From JAPLMW01 sp964619675 (lineage in GTDB: Bacteria > Planctomycetota > Phycisphaerae > Sedimentisphaerales > UBA12454), in assembly GCA_964619675.1 (NCBI GenBank), contig CAZUEO010000002.1, positions 1 through 64,000 on the forward strand: a stretch of DNA of 64,000 nucleotides, in the 5' to 3' direction. Positions 39,079 through 48,852 of this stretch are shown one piece after another (position 1 is the stretch's first letter; every line of letters starts with the position of its first letter). Below the pieces are notes generated by a model that worked only from the letters and a program-made list of their open reading frames with translations, did not search any database and had not been told where the DNA came from. Made by a program: the position numbers and the translations under genes.

Positions 39079-39966
39079 TCATTCGTTCGGCTCAATATGG
39101 ATGACAATATTTACCGGCTGGGGAATCTGGCGATGCATTTCGTCTTCGAGCATTTCCGAAATTTTATGCGCCTCTGTTATCGATAGAGTCGGCTCAACGA
39201 GGATATGCAGGTCCATAAAAAGCTCTCTGCCGACAGTTCTTGTTCGCAGTCTATGCCAGTTGCGAATTTGCGGCTGTGAAGAAATAATCTTTTTTATCTG
39301 TTCGTTTGTTTTTGTATCGACCGCGCGTGCGGTAAATTGTCCCAGCGAACCACCCAGTATTTTTGCAGCCACCCAGATAATCATTAGTCCCACGATAATC
39401 GCTGCTATCTGGTCGGCATAAGCAAGACCGAACATTGAAGATATGGCTCCTATCGCTACGGCCAGTGAGCTTAACGCATCGGAACGGTGGTCCCAGGCAT
39501 TGGCGTAAAGCATTGAGCTGGATAGTCTTACAGCCGCCCGTTTGGTTATAACAAATGAGTATTCTTTGAGAATAATTGCTATGACTGCGACCGTCAAAAC
39601 AGGGTAACCTATTTTTGTGATTTTATGTTCCACGATGCTCATTATTGCCTTATAAACCATATAGCCGCCTGCAAGGGCCAGCGGGCCGGCGGTGAATATG
39701 GTTACGAAATTCTCGGCCCAGCCGTGGCCGTAGGGATGGTCTTCGTCCGGTTCTTTTTTGCTTATGCGCACACCGAGGATAATTGCAAAGTCTGTTACCA
39801 GGTCCGCCAGCGAATGAAAACCATCTGCTATCATAGCCATTGAAGAAACCAGAACACCTGTGAGAATTTTAACAATAGAAAGGGCAGCATTGATAATCAC
39901 CCCCAGCCAGGTAACCTTGAGAATCTGGTTTATAGCCTCGTCATTTTTCTGGTTTTGCCTGGCCAT
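39079..39966 (-). CDS. Cation diffusion facilitator family metal efflux protein
   Basis: The 295-residue product has five to six membrane spans. The metal site shows MIADGFHSLADLVTD in span II (the HxxxD pattern) and ANAWDHRSDALSSLAVAIG in span V (HxxxD). The cytoplasmic tail has HxLRTRTVG and MDLHILVEP, the ferredoxin-like domain that dimerises. The family exports Zn, Fe, Co or Mn in exchange for protons; the ion is not certain. It is the last gene of a six-gene minus-strand operon, starting four bases from the mutase stop. Confidence 0.93.
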   Translation of the reverse strand: MARQNQKNDEAINQILKVTWLGVIINAALSIVKILTGVLVSSMAMIADGFHSLADLVTDFAIILGVRISKKEPDEDHPYGHGWAENFVTIFTAGPLALAGGYMVYKAIMSIVEHKITKIGYPVLTVAVIAIILKEYSFVITKRAAVRLSSSMLYANAWDHRSDALSSLAVAIGAISSMFGLAYADQIAAIIVGLMIIWVAAKILGGSLGQFTARAVDTKTNEQIKKIISSQPQIRNWHRLRTRTVGRELFMDLHILVEPTLSITEAHKISEMLEDEMHRQIPQPVNIVIHIEPNE

Positions 39967-39970
39967 TTAA

Positions 39971-41359
<1,389 letters not shown>

Positions 41360-41381
41360 TTTTCCTTCACCCTTTCTTACT

Positions 41382-43049
41382 TTATATTTGTCTTGTTTTT
41401 TCAAGCACTTCTTTAAGTCTGGAAACCACTGTCCTGACCTGTCCGTCCTTAAGTTCGAGTATTTCCTGCAGCGCCTCTCCGATGTACGGCAGGTATGTTT
41501 CGATATAGCCTCTTTTGACCATTTCCTGTTTAATCCGTCTCTGTCTTCGCAGATACATTCCAAGCTGCCTGCCGCATTCCTGGATGGCGAGTTTGATTTC
41601 CTTTATAATTTCAGGATACCCGGCAATAGCTTCCTTGCTTTCTGATGTAAACGGCACCCATACCGAAGCGATATGAACCAGCAGAACTGCTGCTCCCATC
41701 GGCAAAGCGCCTTTTGATTGTGAGAGATTATAGTTGCGCCAGTTTGTCTCGATGACGGCTTTATGTATCGCGCACGCTCCCTGCTGATAAAGCAAAGGCA
41801 CTCGGTTTGCAGAGCGTTTCAGTTCCATTTGCGGCTGTTTGTCGGCATCGCCGTTGCCATTGTCCTCTTTGCCTTTGAAGCCGTAAGCGATTGCCGCTTC
41901 GATAAGAAATGGATTTCCCCTGTAAACGGTTGGTTTTCTCGTGCAGGCCGCGTAAAATTCGGCATCGACGGTTCTCTTCATCCCCTTTTCAAGTTCGGCT
42001 TCTCCGATTGGCCCGATGCAGTTGACAGGCGGAGCCATTATTTTTGTCTCGTTTATGACGGCGTGCAGTGGTTCCGCTTCTTTTATGGTTATACTTGCAG
42101 GCCGCATATTTTTTGAAAGTTTTGCCTTTTTGCATATTTCGCCGGCAAGTCGCGTGCTTACGCGTGAAAAATCCTGATGTAGAAATGCCGACAGACGCTT
42201 TGCCGTGCTTTCTCTTGCCATTTTGTAGAGCAGTCCCAGTTCGACGCCGTATGGATGCGGTTTAATTTCAACGGGTATAAACGGCATTTTTTTTGTCTGC
42301 CGTTCATATTTGTATGTTTCGCCGTCGGGGGCATTATAAATGATTGTAACATGAGGATTGGCCATCGCGGTTTGAGCAAGGTAATCATCGACGGACTGTT
42401 TGCCTTTCTGATATTTTCCTTCGATTGTTATTGTTACCTGCGTTCCTGTCGGCAGTTCAAAATCGCAGGCTTCGTCAAGCACAACTAAAGGCTTGTTTTT
42501 GCTCGTATCGATTTGAACGTGATAATGGGACGCCTTTTTTCTTTTATCCGTCCTTGAGATTATCTGAACTGGCTCCCCCGTGGTAAGCAATCCATACATT
42601 CCCGCTGCCGATATGCCGATGCCTTGCTGGCCTCTGGACATTTTTAAGCTGTGAAATTTGCTGCCGTAAAGGAGTTTTGCGAAGATATTTGGAATCTGCT
42701 TATCGACGATGCCCGGCCCGTTGTCTCTGATTGTTATGGTGAATTTCTTTTCGGAAATCTGTTTTATGGTAACAGCGACTTCCGGCAGAATATACGCTTC
42801 TTCGCAGGCGTCTAAAGAGTTATCAACTGCTTCCTTTACTGCCGTCAGCAGCGCCTTTCTCGGATTGTCGAAACCGAGCAGGTGTCTGTTTTTGGAGAAG
42901 AATTCGCTTACGCTGATATCCCGCTGTTTTGCCGCTATGGACTCAGCAGTCGCCGCTACAGCGGTAGTTTTCACCTTCTTGGTTTTTCGTGATTTTGATT
43001 TTGTGGTTTTCGTTTTAGACTCCGACTTCCCGTCAAAATCGAAGTTCAT
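41382..43049 (-). CDS. Archaeal-type DNA topoisomerase VI subunit B
   Basis: From the ATG at 43049 the product has 555 residues; a GTG at 43085 would overlap serA. After a lysine-rich tail comes a GHKL ATPase: AVKEAVDNSLDACEEA (N box), IRDNGPGI (G1), GQQGIGISAAGMYGLLT (G2) and a later TGTQVTI. A helix-two-turn-helix-like middle (SAFLHQDFSRVSTRLAGEI) and a transducer with switch lysine region LSQSKGALPMGAAVLLVHIASVWVPFTSESKEAI follow. This is the B subunit of type IIB topoisomerase, uncommon in bacteria. No A (Spo11-like) subunit occurs in the window. It sits between serA and the mutase. Confidence 0.9.
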   Translation of the reverse strand: MNFDFDGKSESKTKTTKSKSRKTKKVKTTAVAATAESIAAKQRDISVSEFFSKNRHLLGFDNPRKALLTAVKEAVDNSLDACEEAYILPEVAVTIKQISEKKFTITIRDNGPGIVDKQIPNIFAKLLYGSKFHSLKMSRGQQGIGISAAGMYGLLTTGEPVQIISRTDKRKKASHYHVQIDTSKNKPLVVLDEACDFELPTGTQVTITIEGKYQKGKQSVDDYLAQTAMANPHVTIIYNAPDGETYKYERQTKKMPFIPVEIKPHPYGVELGLLYKMARESTAKRLSAFLHQDFSRVSTRLAGEICKKAKLSKNMRPASITIKEAEPLHAVINETKIMAPPVNCIGPIGEAELEKGMKRTVDAEFYAACTRKPTVYRGNPFLIEAAIAYGFKGKEDNGNGDADKQPQMELKRSANRVPLLYQQGACAIHKAVIETNWRNYNLSQSKGALPMGAAVLLVHIASVWVPFTSESKEAIAGYPEIIKEIKLAIQECGRQLGMYLRRQRRIKQEMVKRGYIETYLPYIGEALQEILELKDGQVRTVVSRLKEVLEKTRQI

Positions 43050-43069
43050 TTGATTCGTCTGGGTTTTTT

Positions 43070-44659
43070 TTAATCGAGTTTGCACAGATAAACTTCGTTT
43101 ACAAAATCAAGTTCCGATAATTCCTTTACTGTTTTTTCGCCCGGTTTTGCGTCAAGGCTGACGGCCAGAACCGCCTTCTTTTCTTTCGCCTTTTGCCCCA
43201 CACCCATTGTCTGAATATTAATTCCGCCTTTGCCGAGGACTGTGCCGACGGCCCCGATAACGCCGGGCTTATCGTCATTGAATATAATCATCGTGGTATC
43301 TGCCGGCGTCATTTCCACGTCAAAACCGTTGATTTCGATAATCCGCATTATTTTATCGCTGAAGACCGTGCCGGTAATGGAGCAGATGCCCTTTGTCGTG
43401 GTAATTTTAACGCCAAATCCCGAAGCGACGTTTTTCGCGTCTGTATTTTTTGTTACGTCGATGCTTATCCCTTTTTCCTTTGCGAGGAACGGTGCGTTTA
43501 CCATATTAACAGGGTCCTCGCAGTACGGCTGCAGCAAACCAATTTGGAATGATGTGGTTATTAAACCGACGTTATGCTCGGCAATAGAGCCTCTGTATTG
43601 TAATTCGACCTTTTTGATTTGTCCGCCTGATATAACGCTCACAAGCGTCCCGATCCTTTTTGCCAGTGTTGCATAGAGATTTACTACAGGCAGCATAGCT
43701 CCGCCCGTAGCAGGTGCGTTGATTGCGTTTTTGACTGTTCCGGTTTTCAGGAAATCGGCAAGAATTTGTGCGGCTTCGACAGCGACCTCAACCTGTGCCT
43801 CTGTGGTGCTTGCTCCAAGGTGCGGCGTAACCAGACAGTTGGCGACTTTTTCATATCTCTTGTTTTGCGGCGGCTCTTGTGCAAAAACGTCCAATGCCGC
43901 TGCTGCGATAATCTTTTTCTCGAGAGCATCGTAAAGTGCATCTTCATTTATTATCCCGCCGCGCGAGCAGTTTACGATTCTCATTGTAGGTTTCATCATT
44001 TTAAGCTGTGCTTCGCCTATCATATTCATAGTCTGTTCGTTTCTCGGCACGTGCAGTGTGATGAAATCCGCCTCTTTGAAAATTTTATTGATGTCGTCGG
44101 TGATTTGAATACTGTATTTTTCCGCGTCCGGCGGCGTGGCCAGCGGGTCGAAGCCCATAATTTTCATATTAAATCCGCCTGCCATTTTCGCCACTGCCGT
44201 CCCGATTCGTCCCAGTCCGATTATGCCGATGGTTTTGTTGTTAAGCTGGTTGCCCATATAGCTTTTTCTGTCCCATGCTCCGCCTTTAAGGCTGTTGCAT
44301 GCCGGCACGACATTTCTGCTCATAGCAAGCATAAGCGCCATTGTATGTTCTGCGGCGCTTAGTGTATTGCCGCCTGGCGTGTTCATTACGAGGATTCCTT
44401 TTCGTGTTGCCGTCGGCACATCGATATTATCGACGCCGACGCCTGCCCGTGCGATACCTCGCAGATTACCGGGATTTTCAAGCACCTTGGCCGTTACTTT
44501 TGTTCCGCTTCTTACTATCAGACCGTCGTGCTGGCCGATTATGGAGGCAAGTTCTTCCTCGCCTATGCCGACTTTTACTACCGGCTCGACGTCTTTCATC
44601 GACTTTAAAAGTTCAATTCCTTCTTTTGCAAGCTTGTCGGTAATGAGAATCTTAATCAT
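43070..44659 (-). CDS. serA: D-3-phosphoglycerate dehydrogenase
   Basis: From the ATG at 44659, with GGGAG ten bases upstream, the product has 529 residues. It oxidises 3-phosphoglycerate with NAD, the first step in serine synthesis. Motifs are GLIVRSGTKVTAKVL, ARAGVGVDNIDV, the Rossmann GIIGLGRIGTAVA, INCSRGGIINEDAL and TPHLGASTTEAQ with catalytic His. An intervening domain and a C-terminal ACT domain (FNDDKPGVIGAVGTVLGKGG) complete the long three-domain form, which can be regulated by serine. It follows the lipoprotein gene by 23 bases. Confidence 0.95.
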   Translation of the reverse strand: MIKILITDKLAKEGIELLKSMKDVEPVVKVGIGEEELASIIGQHDGLIVRSGTKVTAKVLENPGNLRGIARAGVGVDNIDVPTATRKGILVMNTPGGNTLSAAEHTMALMLAMSRNVVPACNSLKGGAWDRKSYMGNQLNNKTIGIIGLGRIGTAVAKMAGGFNMKIMGFDPLATPPDAEKYSIQITDDINKIFKEADFITLHVPRNEQTMNMIGEAQLKMMKPTMRIVNCSRGGIINEDALYDALEKKIIAAAALDVFAQEPPQNKRYEKVANCLVTPHLGASTTEAQVEVAVEAAQILADFLKTGTVKNAINAPATGGAMLPVVNLYATLAKRIGTLVSVISGGQIKKVELQYRGSIAEHNVGLITTSFQIGLLQPYCEDPVNMVNAPFLAKEKGISIDVTKNTDAKNVASGFGVKITTTKGICSITGTVFSDKIMRIIEINGFDVEMTPADTTMIIFNDDKPGVIGAVGTVLGKGGINIQTMGVGQKAKEKKAVLAVSLDAKPGEKTVKELSELDFVNEVYLCKLD

Positions 44660-44682
44660 CTTTCTCTGCTCCCTTGGTTTAC

Positions 44683-45375
44683 TCACCACGTGTAAAAATC
44701 GAGTTCTTTTTGTTCTTCCGCGATGCGGAACTTTTCTTTTTTACAGTTATACAGGTATCTTGTAATGCAGTGAGCCGTTGCCGCAGCCAGTTTTCCCACT
44801 GCCAGTTCTGCAGTTGCTTTTTCATCTTCGAAGCCGACTGTTATCTGCCGGCTGGTGTCATTCGCGTCCTGCGGCCATATCTTGTTGCTGTTGGCGTCAA
44901 ACAGACAGCTTTTAGTAATCATCGTTCCGTTAAAAAGGTCCTCTTCTGCGAACGTGCTTAATTCGAAATCCGTTATCTGGATAGCCAGCACATATTGTGC
45001 ATTGAGCTTTGAAGTGATTGCAAACGGGTCGTCTCTTTTTTCGTCCGCCAGTTCTCTCCGGCATTTCAGAACGTCCGCGTATGGTATCAGGCGTCTTTTT
45101 TTGATTTTTGCCTTTTCTTCAAGTGTCGTGTTTATGGCGTTTGTAAGTATTATCCGCAGGTCTATCGGCGTTTTTATCCACGCCGGCTGGCTGACTGCGA
45201 TGACAATGTTGCCGTCCGTTTTGGCAAGGTCGAATTCGGCAGGTATTACCTTTTCGGCGTCTGTTTCGCTTGAAAGGATTCCTCCGACATAGCCTGCAGT
45301 CTTGCATCCCGTCCAGAATACTGCCGTCGCTGTAATGGATAGCATTATGAAGATATTTTTCTTAGTTATGGACAT
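44683..45375 (-). CDS. Putative lipoprotein of unknown function
   Basis: The 230-residue product has a hydrophobic signal and lipobox-like AVFWTGC with Cys24 the probable lipid site. The mature part is mixed alpha/beta (YVLAIQITDFELSTFAEEDLF, ITVGFEDEKATAELAVGKLAA) and lacks known motifs. Similar planctomycete lipoproteins resemble the DUF-type lipoprotein regulators of secretion. It begins seven bases before the REP-like segment at 45382-45410. Confidence 0.6.
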   Translation of the reverse strand: MSITKKNIFIMLSITATAVFWTGCKTAGYVGGILSSETDAEKVIPAEFDLAKTDGNIVIAVSQPAWIKTPIDLRIILTNAINTTLEEKAKIKKRRLIPYADVLKCRRELADEKRDDPFAITSKLNAQYVLAIQITDFELSTFAEEDLFNGTMITKSCLFDANSNKIWPQDANDTSRQITVGFEDEKATAELAVGKLAAATAHCITRYLYNCKKEKFRIAEEQKELDFYTW

Positions 45376-45381
45376 CTCTTT

Positions 45382-45410
45382 ATTTAGCCCTGCCAGAAAT
45401 GACGGGGTTA
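45382..45410 (+). repeat. Degenerate REP-like element between two minus-strand genes
   Basis: ATTTAGCCCTGCCA, GAAA, TGACGGGGTTA has the order of the 57629 and 58241 elements (ATTTAGC, GCCA, TG..GGGGTT) with an imperfect stem. It fills the 39-base gap between the DUF2752 and lipoprotein genes. Confidence 0.6.
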
Positions 45411-45414
45411 TTTT

Positions 45415-45867
45415 TTATTGCATTTTAGCTATTGCTCTCGCCAATGTTACCGCCCAGCCGCCTGCCAGGATTATTATAATTACCAGCAGTATATATTTTA
45501 ACCGCCATAATCTCGCCGGGGGCAGGAAAGCGAAGTTTACCCCTAAACAGGTGCTAAGTAAAGAAAAAAACCCGATTGCCGCGAGGATAATACACCCGCC
45601 TGCCGCACCGGGCTGGATATAAAAAGCTTCTATTATTTTACCATCCATAAATGCGCTTATAGCCCTTGTCCAGCCGCATGTAGGGCAGGGCAACCCCGTA
45701 TTTCTCTCGAATGCGCACCCGCCTGCAGGCCCCAAATGCAGCAAATCCGCCTTTATAAGGTAAAAAAGCGCAAATAAAAAGGCGATTATCACAAAAACCC
45801 AAAAAAATGTGATACGGTCCTGCCGCGTGGACTTAATAAACCATTTTGACTTTTTCCGTTCTATCAT
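45415..45867 (-). CDS. DUF2752 family membrane protein
   Basis: The 150-residue product has three membrane segments and the DUF2752 core FERNTGLPCPTCGWTRAISAFMDGKIIEAFYIQPG, with its CPxCG pair. The family is common in planctomycetes and Bacteroidetes; its role is not known. It is the first gene of the six-gene minus-strand run and diverges from the inositol phosphatase-like gene. Confidence 0.85.
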   Translation of the reverse strand: MIERKKSKWFIKSTRQDRITFFWVFVIIAFLFALFYLIKADLLHLGPAGGCAFERNTGLPCPTCGWTRAISAFMDGKIIEAFYIQPGAAGGCIILAAIGFFSLLSTCLGVNFAFLPPARLWRLKYILLVIIIILAGGWAVTLARAIAKMQ

Positions 45868-45919
45868 TTAATATCAGGTTACTTTTATAGAATATTATGT
45901 CAAGCAGGGAAAGGATTTA

Positions 45920-46735
45920 ATGGCTCTTGATAATAAGGATTTAGGTTTTTTACTGGAAACAGCCATAGTAGCCGCCCGCCTTGCAGGCCAGCGGGCTATG
46001 GAGGAGATAAACTACGTAAAGGCTGTCCTCAAAAACGACACTGAGCTTGTAACGGACGCAGATATTCGCTGCCAGCAGATTATAATAGATACCATTAAGC
46101 AGAATTACAGCGACCACGGCTTTGTAGCCGAGGAAGGCAAAAACGGCGGCCTTTTCAAACAGCCGCCCCGTAATGGCCAAAATGTATGGTGGGCCATCGA
46201 CCCAATCGACGGCACAAATAATTTTGCACATAAAATTTTAAGTTTCACCGTCAGTATAGCAGTCGTCAGCGATGGCCGGCCTGTGCTCGGCGTAATTTAT
46301 GAGCCTGCCACCGACTCAATGTTCACAGCAGCAGGCGATGGGCCGCCTCAGTGTAACACAAGGAGAATTGAAGCAAACGATAGCGACCTTACCGTATTTG
46401 AAACCATCGGCGTTGAAAGTTTATATACCAATGGCGCTCCTAACTGGGTAACCTTTCTTTTGAAAACCCTGCGATGTAGAAGCCTCGGCTCAACGGCATT
46501 GCACCTTGCCTATGTTGCCAAAGGCTCCTTTATTGCCGCTATAATGGACAAGCCCAAGATTTGGGACATCGCGGCTGGTGCCGTTTTGGCCCAGTCCGCA
46601 GGCGCAATAGTCAGCGATTGGTCCGGCAAACCTCTTTGGCCTGTCGATATGCAAAACTATACCGGCCAGCCTATAAAGACCCTCGCTGCAAATAAAAAAA
46701 CCCACAAAAAACTCGTCGATATTATCAATAAGTAG
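45920..46735 (+). CDS. Inositol monophosphatase family phosphatase
   Basis: The 271-residue product has the Li-sensitive metal-site motifs: GFVAEEG, WAIDPIDGTNNFAH (metal and phosphate binding) and PKIWDIAAGAVLAQSAGA. The family includes inositol-1-phosphatase, fructose-1,6-bisphosphatase and 3'(2'),5'-bisphosphate nucleotidase (CysQ), which the sequence alone does not separate. It sits at the left edge of the accessory island. Confidence 0.9.
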   Translation: MALDNKDLGFLLETAIVAARLAGQRAMEEINYVKAVLKNDTELVTDADIRCQQIIIDTIKQNYSDHGFVAEEGKNGGLFKQPPRNGQNVWWAIDPIDGTNNFAHKILSFTVSIAVVSDGRPVLGVIYEPATDSMFTAAGDGPPQCNTRRIEANDSDLTVFETIGVESLYTNGAPNWVTFLLKTLRCRSLGSTALHLAYVAKGSFIAAIMDKPKIWDIAAGAVLAQSAGAIVSDWSGKPLWPVDMQNYTGQPIKTLAANKKTHKKLVDIINK

Positions 46736-46804
46736 CTGCTAATACACACTGACGAGAAAATCTAAAACCATACTTTTTATATCCTCTGTGACCTCAATTT
46801 TTTT

Positions 46805-46842
46805 TCAAAACGCGCAAAAAAAAACGTGCGCGTTTTGAAAAT
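46805..46842. repeat. 14-base perfect inverted repeat
   Basis: TTTCAAAACGCGCA (46805-46818) and TGCGCGTTTTGAAA (46829-46842) flank ten bases. No T-run follows on the plus strand; a strand-symmetric hairpin or transcript end after the phosphatase gene is possible. Confidence 0.7.
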
Positions 46843-46975
46843 CTAAAAAAAATTGCATCCTTATTTGACAAGGGGTTATGAAAAATCGACCCGGAATTTT
46901 ACCCGATTTTTTTGCAAAAACGCGCAACTTTTCAGGTAATACGGGGGGAGTATGTTGCCGGAGGCAACATAGAAA

Positions 46976-47075
46976 ATCGAGAATCGAAAGTCGAGAATTG
47001 AAATCCAGAATAACGATTTGGCCCCTGGCCAATAGAGCAATCGAGAATCGAAAGTCGAGAATTGAAATCCAGAAT
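46976..47075 (+). repeat. 36-base exact direct repeat with 28-base spacer
   Basis: The copies 46976-47011 and 47040-47075 are identical and contain internal echoes (TCGAGAATCGAAAGTCGAG). The spacer is 47012-47039. Only two copies occur, and no cas gene is near. Confidence 0.85.
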
Positions 47076-47299
47076 TCTTGATTGCGGTCAAATTTCGATT
47101 GTCGATTTTCAAAAAAGAGAAATGTAGCCACGTCCTTGGGACTCCTTACGGAGAAGGCACCAAGACACGAAGAAATTGAAGATTGAAAAATGAAGAATTT
47201 GAAGTCGAAAAAAGGCAACATAGAAAGGCGGAAAGAATTGAAAAATGAAGATTGAAGATTGAAAATATGAGGAATTCGCTAAAGGCGGAGAAATTGATT

Positions 47300-47890
47300 A
47301 TGGAGAAAATTACTTTATCTATCCCGATTCCGAAAATTATTACCAGTCTTGTCCTGTGGTTCGTTCTGCGATACAGGAAAAAACACTGCGGATACCCTTT
47401 CAGACGCATAAAACTGATTACAAACGAAGACGTCGATACCAAGCACAAATACGCAACCGTTGACCCTGACGATTATAAGCAGTTGTCCCAATATACCTGG
47501 CTGCTTTCTGAAAGCACAAGTGGGAATTGTTACGCTGTCCGGCTTGAAGGCAGAAAAATTGTGTCTATGCACAGGGTAATTATGAACGCTCCTAAAGGCA
47601 AAATCGTTGACCATAAGGACAGAAACGGGCTGAATAATACCAAAAGGAATTTGCGATTTGCCACGCGTCAGGAGAATAACTGCAATGTAAAACGAACCAA
47701 AAAAAACGGGACTTCCAAATATAAGGGAGTCAGTTTTACCCCGAAAACAAAAAGATGGAAAGCACAAATACATAATAACGGCATACGTTACTATTTGGGG
47801 TATTTCGATACAGAAGAAGGTGCCGCAAAGGCATACGACCAGGCTGCGCGAAAGTATCACGGAGAGTTTGCAGTGCTTAATAATGTATAA
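47300..47890 (+). CDS. HNH endonuclease with AP2 DNA-binding domain
   Basis: From the ATG at 47300 (GGCGGAG upstream) the product has 196 residues. An HNH nuclease core is seen in VSMHRVIMNAPKGKIVDHKDRNGLNNTKRNLRFAT, with the double-His and Asn-x-x-Asn pattern. An AP2/ERF-like domain follows, GTSKYKGVSFTPKTKRWKAQI and YYLGYFDTEEGAAKAYDQAA. This pairing marks free-standing homing-type nucleases that move with phages, introns or genomic islands. The first 30 residues are hydrophobic, which is odd. No intron or intein is apparent around it. Confidence 0.88.
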   Translation: MEKITLSIPIPKIITSLVLWFVLRYRKKHCGYPFRRIKLITNEDVDTKHKYATVDPDDYKQLSQYTWLLSESTSGNCYAVRLEGRKIVSMHRVIMNAPKGKIVDHKDRNGLNNTKRNLRFATRQENNCNVKRTKKNGTSKYKGVSFTPKTKRWKAQIHNNGIRYYLGYFDTEEGAAKAYDQAARKYHGEFAVLNNV

Positions 47891-48852
47891 ACCGAACCTT
47901 AAAAATTCCTGCGGCTTTCACCGATTTTTTTCACCACGAAGACCCGAAGAAACACGAAGAAAAATTAGACACGGATTTACACTGTTTTTTGTGAGCCACA
48001 GAGCTCACAGAGAACACAGAGCATTTTGCTTTAAGGCAGTGCATAAACGCACTATAAAATTCAAACAGCCCCTTTTTGAAGTTAAACTTCAACGGGTCTA
48101 TAATCGAATTTTTTACCGCTGCGCGACCGCGCCTTAAAGCAAATGAACGTTGCCACTATGCTGCATTGCAGTATACTGCATACGAGTATAGTGATTAAGG
48201 AATTGAAGATTTGAGATTTAAAATTTAATATTTGTGGAATCGCTAAAGACAGGATTTTTAAAAGACCTTACTTGATAACTATCAAGCAAAGACAGGGAGA
48301 AACGAGAGTTTAAAATTCAATCCTTCGGCAGGCTCAGGACAGGAGTTGAAAGTGCAAAACCAAAAATCAAAATTTAAAAATTGTGGAGCCGCCGAAGGCG
48401 GATAAAAACAAATTGCAGTTGCCGGTCGAGGGCTGCGATGACCCCGATGAGATAGCCGAAGCGGCATCTCACAGGGCAAGGGAACGGACAGAATTACGCA
48501 GGAGTGAAACGACGGAGTAAAATAAAAGATTACCGAACCGAAGGCAGCAACTGATTCCAATTTTTCGGTTGAGTTTGAAAAGTAACCACGGATTACGCGG
48601 ATTTCACAGATTTTACTGATTCATTTAGTTGCGAAAATACTTGCTTTTCTTTCTGGTTTAACGATATACTATTTTTCTAAGGCCGGGATGCGGCCCGCCA
48701 CAAAGAAGGCGGGCAAACTTTTGTATTGTAATGGAAGTATGTGTTACCAGATTTTGAATATACCGGAAGAGAAAAAAATCAATAAATTGGACATAGCTAT
48801 GTCGATATGTGATAAAGTGTAAATATGAGACTTGTGCCTATGGAAGGTTTCT
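47891..48852 (+). other. Noncoding repeat-rich stretch between HNH gene and methylase
   Basis: About 960 bases without a convincing gene. Contents: CCACGAAG words (47934-47960), a CCACAGAGCTCACAGAGAAC tract (47995-48020), TTGAAGTTAAACTTCAA hairpin (about 48076-48092), the widespread CCTTCGGCAGGCTCAGGACA element (48322-48341), a CGATGAGATAGCCGAAGCGG word shared with 4548-4567, TAACCACGGATTACGCGG (48583-48600) and a GCCCGCCA/GGCGGGC hairpin (48692-48713). The last 100 bases hold the methylase promoter region. Confidence 0.6.
48583..48603 (+). repeat. TAACCACGGATTACGCGGATT repeat, left of the methylase-PIN pair
   Basis: The same words occur inverted at 52033-52062 on the right of the pair (there with an extra GATTACACG unit). 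CGGATTACGCGGATT is exact in both. Confidence 0.8.

Larger units (their letters stand above)
46736..47299 (+). other. Noncoding repeat-rich left part of the accessory island
   Basis: No real gene is seen. The stretch holds the 14-base inverted repeat at 46805-46842, GTTGCC and GGCAAC (46954-46968), a 36-base direct repeat (46976-47011 and 47040-47075), and low-complexity ATTGAAGATTGAAAA words. A CACCAAGACACGAAG segment at 47158-47172 resembles 47934-47960 on the other side of the HNH gene. Confidence 0.6.

Noticed and set aside
41360..41563. N-terminal extension of the mutase
   Set aside because: It is antisense-free but lies within the topoisomerase gene in another frame and has no family similarity.
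45382..45410. Terminator between the DUF2752 and lipoprotein genes
   Set aside because: The T-run is on the plus strand while both genes are on the minus strand, and the sequence fits the REP family better.
46976..47075. Possible minimal CRISPR array: 36-base repeat with 28-base spacer
   Set aside because: Only two copies, repeats with internal echoes typical of the local low-complexity DNA, and no cas gene in the window.
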